The notes beneath the pieces were generated by a model. The model ran no database searches and was not told the origin of the DNA. It saw only the letters and a program-made list of their open reading frames with translations. A DNA stretch of 18,023 bases from CAYUIS01 sp964444825 (GTDB lineage Bacteria; Chloroflexota; Anaerolineae; B4-G1), in the NCBI GenBank assembly GCA_964444825.1, contig CAYUIS010000107.1, positions 1-18,023 of the forward strand, given 5' to 3'. The stretch's first letter is position 1, and each line of letters starts with the position of its first letter. Of this stretch, positions 13,145-18,023 are shown piece after piece. The translations under genes and the position numbers were made by a program.

Positions 13145-16100
13145 TCATTGTGAGGGGCTCGGGTACACCGGTCCCGCGATGTTGTTATAGTCTCCTCCCC
13201 TGATCTCGTGGAGCTCCAATACGCCGCCGCAGGTAGTTTCCGTGTTCACCGAGTCTACCTGTACGTAGACTGGTGCATCACCGGGCAGAGGCCAGGTAAC
13301 ACTGCTCCGATCTGGGTCGTAATATGCATCGCCATCCTGCGTGGTGAGCGTGAGCGTTTGGCCTGGTTCCAGTACGGGCGAGGATCGCCCATCCACACCC
13401 CACACCAATCCCTGACTGCCCAACTGCCACCACACCTGGTTGACGCCGGTAGGCGGGGTGTCTGGGTCGATATAGGCGTCCACCCAGAACTCGTCTGTGA
13501 CTGGCGCATTGCCAATGTTCTCGATGGTCACGGTCACGCCGTGGGTTGAGACGAGGAATTGTCTCACCACCAAATCGGGAGCATTGGCGAGGTCCCTGGT
13601 CACCAACGGCAGGTATACCATAGAGCCTCGAACCCCAATGCTTAGCTGATCGCCTATGGGAGCATTCACGACCTGTTGAGCATAGATGTTCACGAACTGG
13701 CTGTCGGCGTTCTCGATCAGCAATGCTTGTGTGCCGATCTGCGTCGTAGTCGGCGTGACGGATAGGGTGATCCAGATTGTACGCCGCGCGCCAGGCCCGA
13801 GATCCCCCAGCAGCCAGGTGATCGTATCGGCGCTCACCTGTTGCCAGACCGGGTTTGCGGCTACCGGCACCACATCAGCAGGGATGGCGTACGAGACCAG
13901 CGTGCTCGCTGCGATGTCGTCGCCAGCGTTCACCAAGGTCCCCTCCACCAGGACATCGCTGGCGACGTTGGCCGGAATGGACTCGCCCGGCGTCCAGCTC
14001 CCACTGACGTCTTGCACGATATAGTCTATCGACAACGCGGCACCGTGCGATTCCACCGTTTCGGCGTTGCCGGTGTCGGCCTGGACCTGACCGAAGGAAT
14101 CGGTGTAGGTGATGACGGGGGCATAATCGGCGATGGCGGTACCACTCCAATCAATGGCTATGTCTGAGCGGGCGATGATGGTGAGGGTACGCGTCAACTC
14201 GCCGCTGTCCAGCCAGGGCATAGCCTGGGCGTAATCGGGCAGCGTGAAGGTGATGTCGACGCCATTCACAGAGGTGACTGTATCGGCGGTGATACCCCCG
14301 CGGAATGTGTCGTAAAGCGCGGCGGCCGTGTTGCTCCCGGGGTGTGCGTCGTCGTAATTGATGGCGCCCACCAGCGCCACCACTTCGGCAGCGTTGGCGA
14401 TACGCGCATCCCGTAGCGTGACCCACGGTGGCAGCCGATCCGTCAGCACCAGGTCGGTCGCCGGTCCAAAGACGGTATGCACGGCTCCGGCGGCGTCCTT
14501 TATGCCCAACTGCGCTGGCGGAATTCGGAAATCCTCCGGCACGTTGCCGCCGGTCAAGGTGAAGGTGATCGGATGTATCTGGCCGCGTCTCCCAGGGAAA
14601 CCATCGGCTACCTGAACATCAAAGTAGTAGACGCCTTTCCAGGCATCCGGGATATCCTCTGCGTTGAGGAAGGGAAAGTCAAAGAACAGCGGTTCGATGA
14701 ACGTTGTCTCGGTATAGGTGCGCAGTGTCACAGAGATACCCGGGGATGCTTCGGGCAGGATACTGATGTTGGTGAACGTCATACCAGAGTTGTTGTTAAT
14801 CTCCACCCGTACCTGAGTGGTTCCGCCAGGGCTCACTCGGGACCAGAGCAGCTCGCGCTGGTGACGGCCACCCACATAGACGGTGGCGGCTGTGTCCCCA
14901 AAGCCGTAGGATTGGATAAACGGATCCTCGGTGAAGAGGCGGGGTTCCCAGGGGTCCTCGACGGCGATAAAATGAAAGACCCTGTCGTCGTACGTCGCCA
15001 CCCGGACGGGAGCTACACGTTTGCTCACCTGAGCATCGCTGCGCAGGCCCAGGACGGCTTGGACATGGCTATCGAAAACCTCATAGCGGCTGGGCCCGAC
15101 GGCTTTTTGATGGTAGACAAACCGGGCCCCATCGTTTATTTTCATCACGCCCTCACGGTGAACGGTCGAGGCATCCAGTGTTCCGGTGATGTCGATGACC
15201 TCGTATGCTTGGCTGTCCAGTTCTTGCTGGAAGTAGAGATAGGTATAGGCTGGCGTGTCGATCACGTCCGTAAGCACGGTGGCATCGGGTCCCTTGCCCT
15301 GCAAGTCGCGGAAACTCCACGACTCTTCCCAGGTGTCGTTGGCCGGGCGCAGAGTGAAACCCAAGCCCTTGAACATTCCCTGGCTTATGAGGGTCTCGTC
15401 CTTGCGCAATGGGGGCATCAGGGGGTCAAAGTTGGAGTGTGACTTTACCATCAGTTTCAGGTCGGCCGGAACCCGCGAGGGGTACTCTAGCACGTGATCA
15501 GTGCGGTTTCCATCACCGTCCCAGTCCACCTGCATCTCGTAGGTCGTGTTGACCACTGCGTGGTACTCGGGCGGTGGGAACGGCACAATGTCGTAAAAGA
15601 CGGTGCGGAGGTCCATATGGTGGTGTCGCCCCCAGATATCGTCGTATGTCACGCTGGCTGTGACCGGCGACCGGGGAATGGTGATGGTACCACTCGATAG
15701 ATATTCGTGATAGGGGATGGGATGGCCGCCGATGTTGGTAAAGACAGAGCCGCCTGACCCGTGGAGAACCACCCCAGAGTCAGTCATCGGGTCGCTGGCG
15801 AAGGACACCTGGCGGCCCAGCAGCTCTTGACTAAAGATGCCGTAGCGGACGGCTGGGTCCAGGTAGTCGTAACCCTGCATGTCACCAAAGGTCCAGATCA
15901 GAACGACCGCCGGCAGGCGGATCGCCCCGTCGTCGGTGACGCTGATATAGGTTGTGTAGGTGGGCGGAACTGTGACAGCGTTGCCTAACTCATTCGTAAA
16001 GGTATACACGGTGACCCCATCCCAGTTGCTCAGGTTGAACACCGCCGAGTTATCCGTCACGCCATCCGGCAGCGGGTAATTGGCGTTGTGGTAGAAAAAC

Positions 16101-17842
16101 ACCTCGTTGGCTGCCCATATGGTCTCATCGGTGGTCGTCATAGTGGCGGTGTCCGTGAGAACCGTGGGAATAAGACGCTGATCGTTCACGTCGACAATGG
16201 GCGAGAGCAGAGCCACCACGTCTGTGATGACAATGTTGGGTGCAGCGGTCTCTTCCTTGTTCTCCAGCGTCAGGGCGATGTCAAAGTAGTAACCCTCCGC
16301 CCACAACGGATAGAGGCCATCCAGCTCGATATCTCGGTCACCGTTGAGCCGCGCGGCCATCTGGGCCCGCACCCACACCGGAGGCCGCGTGACAAAGCGA
16401 GGACGGCCTGTCAGCGGGTCGGTGTAGGCCGCCTTGGCTGTGCTCACTATCGCATGACCGCTGGTCATCGTGTCGGTCAGCGTACGCGCCACATACTCAA
16501 AGGTTGTGATGCCAGGCGTGATGGCCGCTGTGCGCCACACAATTGTGGTGCCGCCGGGACCCACAACAAAAGCTGTGGGGACTGGGACCACGTCACTCAT
16601 CTCGACGGTGAAGCTGATCTGGACGGTCTCTGTAACGGTCACGTCCGTCAGGTCTGCGTCCCAATAGTTCCGCAAATCGTTGGTCACGTTCACCGGAACA
16701 CCAGGCTCGTAGGCCGGAATAACATTGTTGGGTCCAGGGTCGACAAACTCCTCCGGCATAGAGGCAGATAGCGCCTGCTCGGCAGTCCCGGTCAATCCAC
16801 ATCGCTCGCTCATCGCGGTCAACAAAACATCCAGGACCAGGGGATAGGTGGACTGGCGACTGGATGGGTGTGCGTTGGTCAATATGACCTGGCCATCGTT
16901 GTGGCGCGCATACAGGATAGCCGGCGTGCCTGGATGGGTGGTGTCGGTGTATGTGGCGACCACAGAAATTCCAGCAGAAACCGACAAGACAGGGTCGTCC
17001 AGAACGTAGGTCTCTGGAGCCAACCAGGAGAACGTCAGGGAGCTGCCCGGGTCGTCTACGCGCAGGTGGGCCACGTTGTCGAATGGCGCCTCGTCGGTGA
17101 GGCGCTCGTCCAAATCCACCGTGCCGGGGGGAACCAGACCGGCTGCTTCTGCCAGGTAGGTCCCATCCCCCTGGGCGTAAAGCGTTCCACCAGCGGCCAC
17201 CCACTCGGCGATGGCGGTGCGGCCAGCCGTGCCCAGTCTATCGGCCACGTTGCCGGCGTAGCCGATGGTGATGGAAGGCAGCAGAAGCACATCATAGTTT
17301 GCCAGCGTACCGGATATGATCGCTGTCTCACTGATCGTATCGAAATAGTCCCCCCACAGATAGACCCGAAACAGGGTCTCGAACGTGGCCTCCTCCCAGG
17401 TGACAACCCGGTCAGCATCATCCCGTACCTCGCTGTAGAACACTGCGATACGGACCGGCTGCAAAACGTGGGCGCGGGCCACAGTGTAGCTGCCGTCGGT
17501 GGTCACGCTATTGTAGTCCCCAGAGAGACCGTTCAGCCCAATCAGGGTGCCGGGGGGATAGGAGAGAACGTTGGTGGCACCATAGACTGATTCCACAGCG
17601 GTCCAGGCCACCGGCTGCCCGTCGTAGACGGCGGTAAAGAGGTCTTGGTAGGCGTGGCGAAGCTGCGATTGATCAACACCCAAGGGGATCAACGTGGCGC
17701 CGGTTGGGTACATTGGGCCGCCATCCGCCTGGGCTGATTGAGACGCCCAGCCTAGCGGCACTATAATCACAGATGTTATCAGAAAAGCCACCACCAGCGA
17801 TAAAACACCGGGGTGGCAATACGTCCGCATACGGTCTGACAT
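13145..17842 (-). CDS. Very large secreted protein: degenerate GATase-like domain, beta-sandwich repeats, CARDB-like C-terminus
   Basis: A 1565-residue protein of unknown function. A signal peptide occupies about 1-39 (core 12-31). Residues about 128-345 look like a class I glutamine-amidotransferase-like fold: RIAVFYSEV, LANYDVLLLPS, IAEWVAAGGTLYAQGDGTYLAEAAGL and HNDGQVILTNAHP. The nucleophile-elbow Cys is absent, so this part is probably non-catalytic. DUF11-like or Ig-like beta-sandwich segments follow (about 378-480, 510-560, 1225-1270 and 1290-1395). DWDGDGNRTD (773-782) resembles an EF-hand calcium loop. The motif VYLPLVTR (1409-1416) precedes a CARDB-like domain (about 1422-1558, APDLVVRQFLVS to ELHEIRGGDYNNIAGPV). 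The ATG has GGAGG 9 nt upstream and a strong promoter. The CAP gene follows after 103 nt. A role in surface binding or attachment is inference. Confidence 0.9.
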   Translation of the reverse strand: MSDRMRTYCHPGVLSLVVAFLITSVIIVPLGWASQSAQADGGPMYPTGATLIPLGVDQSQLRHAYQDLFTAVYDGQPVAWTAVESVYGATNVLSYPPGTLIGLNGLSGDYNSVTTDGSYTVARAHVLQPVRIAVFYSEVRDDADRVVTWEEATFETLFRVYLWGDYFDTISETAIISGTLANYDVLLLPSITIGYAGNVADRLGTAGRTAIAEWVAAGGTLYAQGDGTYLAEAAGLVPPGTVDLDERLTDEAPFDNVAHLRVDDPGSSLTFSWLAPETYVLDDPVLSVSAGISVVATYTDTTHPGTPAILYARHNDGQVILTNAHPSSRQSTYPLVLDVLLTAMSERCGLTGTAEQALSASMPEEFVDPGPNNVIPAYEPGVPVNVTNDLRNYWDADLTDVTVTETVQISFTVEMSDVVPVPTAFVVGPGGTTIVWRTAAITPGITTFEYVARTLTDTMTSGHAIVSTAKAAYTDPLTGRPRFVTRPPVWVRAQMAARLNGDRDIELDGLYPLWAEGYYFDIALTLENKEETAAPNIVITDVVALLSPIVDVNDQRLIPTVLTDTATMTTTDETIWAANEVFFYHNANYPLPDGVTDNSAVFNLSNWDGVTVYTFTNELGNAVTVPPTYTTYISVTDDGAIRLPAVVLIWTFGDMQGYDYLDPAVRYGIFSQELLGRQVSFASDPMTDSGVVLHGSGGSVFTNIGGHPIPYHEYLSSGTITIPRSPVTASVTYDDIWGRHHHMDLRTVFYDIVPFPPPEYHAVVNTTYEMQVDWDGDGNRTDHVLEYPSRVPADLKLMVKSHSNFDPLMPPLRKDETLISQGMFKGLGFTLRPANDTWEESWSFRDLQGKGPDATVLTDVIDTPAYTYLYFQQELDSQAYEVIDITGTLDASTVHREGVMKINDGARFVYHQKAVGPSRYEVFDSHVQAVLGLRSDAQVSKRVAPVRVATYDDRVFHFIAVEDPWEPRLFTEDPFIQSYGFGDTAATVYVGGRHQRELLWSRVSPGGTTQVRVEINNNSGMTFTNISILPEASPGISVTLRTYTETTFIEPLFFDFPFLNAEDIPDAWKGVYYFDVQVADGFPGRRGQIHPITFTLTGGNVPEDFRIPPAQLGIKDAAGAVHTVFGPATDLVLTDRLPPWVTLRDARIANAAEVVALVGAINYDDAHPGSNTAAALYDTFRGGITADTVTSVNGVDITFTLPDYAQAMPWLDSGELTRTLTIIARSDIAIDWSGTAIADYAPVITYTDSFGQVQADTGNAETVESHGAALSIDYIVQDVSGSWTPGESIPANVASDVLVEGTLVNAGDDIAASTLVSYAIPADVVPVAANPVWQQVSADTITWLLGDLGPGARRTIWITLSVTPTTTQIGTQALLIENADSQFVNIYAQQVVNAPIGDQLSIGVRGSMVYLPLVTRDLANAPDLVVRQFLVSTHGVTVTIENIGNAPVTDEFWVDAYIDPDTPPTGVNQVWWQLGSQGLVWGVDGRSSPVLEPGQTLTLTTQDGDAYYDPDRSSVTWPLPGDAPVYVQVDSVNTETTCGGVLELHEIRGGDYNNIAGPVYPSPSQ

Positions 17843-17899
17843 AGCCCCTTACCTCCTGCCTACTTGCGAGATTTTGGACTTTTTTAACCTGGCCTTTTC

Positions 17900-17928
17900 A
17901 TCATAGCATGTGTCGAGCGGCAGGTCAA
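17900..17928 (-). promoter_or_regulatory. Strong sigma-70-type promoter of the 1565-residue secreted protein
   Basis: On the minus strand, -35 TTGACC (17923-17928) is followed by an ideal 17-nt spacer and -10 TATGAT (17900-17905), preceded by TGC, an extended -10. Both hexamers match consensus at five of six positions. The transcript would start near 17893, about 50 nt before the ATG. Confidence 0.75.
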
Positions 17929-17953
17929 TAAGACGTTTGTACTAACTCAGGTG

Positions 17954-17968
17954 CACCAGTTCCTGGTG
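17954..17968. repeat. Inverted repeat between divergent promoters (candidate operator)
   Basis: CACCAG (17954-17959) and CTGGTG (17963-17968) are exact reverse complements around TTC. Outside them, AACTC and GAGTT continue the symmetry with a 5-bp offset on one side. The site lies 25 bp behind the leftward -35 and 6 bp before the rightward -35, fitting a shared regulator site. Confidence 0.45.
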
Positions 17969-17974
17969 GAGTTG

Positions 17975-18002
17975 TTGACTTCTCGGCGGATTCGCCTATA
18001 CT
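17975..18002 (+). promoter_or_regulatory. Rightward promoter leading out of the window
   Basis: TTGACT (17975-17980), a 16-nt spacer and TATACT (17997-18002) on the plus strand, each close to the sigma-70 consensus. A transcript would start near 18009. Its gene must begin beyond 18023, so divergent transcription from this region is likely. Confidence 0.6.
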
Positions 18003-18023
18003 GATATGTGCGTATGCCTCAAC

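Noticed and set aside
14477..15442. Plus-strand open frame of 321 codons
   Set aside because: It is antisense to the middle of the 1565-residue protein, whose frame is continuous with a signal peptide, Shine-Dalgarno and promoter. There is no ribosome site or family resemblance.
16868..17590. Plus-strand open frame of 240 codons
   Set aside because: It is a shadow of the GATase-like and N-terminal part of the giant protein. Low-complexity GC-driven translation with no domain.
1..18023. CRISPR array, prophage, insertion sequence or defence island
   Set aside because: No regularly spaced repeats, transposase, integrase, or recognisable restriction or toxin genes were seen. The gene content is envelope and housekeeping type with consistent composition.

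Overview
The window reads as a slice of a high-GC bacterial chromosome, most likely from the Chloroflexota (Anaerolineae-like). That placement is inference. It rests on very large secreted proteins with V-[FY]-L-P-L-[IV]-x-R motifs, Pro-Thr-rich linkers behind lipoprotein signals, a ParB-like/DUF4032-like protein fused to universal-stress domains, and a Trm112-type zinc protein. All eleven protein genes that I can support lie on the minus strand, so transcription runs from the right edge to the left edge. I saw no tRNA, rRNA, CRISPR array, transposase or phage gene.

Layout in transcription order, right to left. (1) A divergent promoter region (17.84-18.02 kb) serves a 1565-residue secreted protein of unknown function; a rightward promoter faces out of the window. 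(2) Next comes a secreted, probably lipid-anchored protein with two LysM domains and a CAP domain, separated from the first gene by a perfect 11-bp inverted repeat. (3) A promoter then drives a ParB-like/DUF4032-like protein fused to two UspA domains, followed by a TPR lipoprotein. (4) A further promoter precedes a small cluster: a Trm112-like zinc protein, a two-helix membrane protein, a DUF123/GIY-YIG-like protein and a HEAT-repeat protein. The last two overlap by 8 nt. (5) A promoter at about 7.0 kb precedes an NfeD-like membrane protein, a FloT-type flotillin and two dissimilar subtilisin-family (S8) proteases. The second protease runs off the left edge before its catalytic serine.

Most of the coding capacity concerns the cell envelope: secreted proteases, a peptidoglycan-binding protein, lipoproteins and a membrane-microdomain scaffold. 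The NfeD-flotillin pair is a classical module. Its apparent co-transcription with two secreted subtilases is the most suggestive arrangement here. Three of the four leftward promoters share the -10 form GTACAAT. Two of those three carry a direct or inverted repeat inside the -35/-10 spacer, and the third has a tandem repeat just upstream of its -35. Intergenic space is small: the longest gap is 228 bases, and no stretch over 300 bases lacks a gene.
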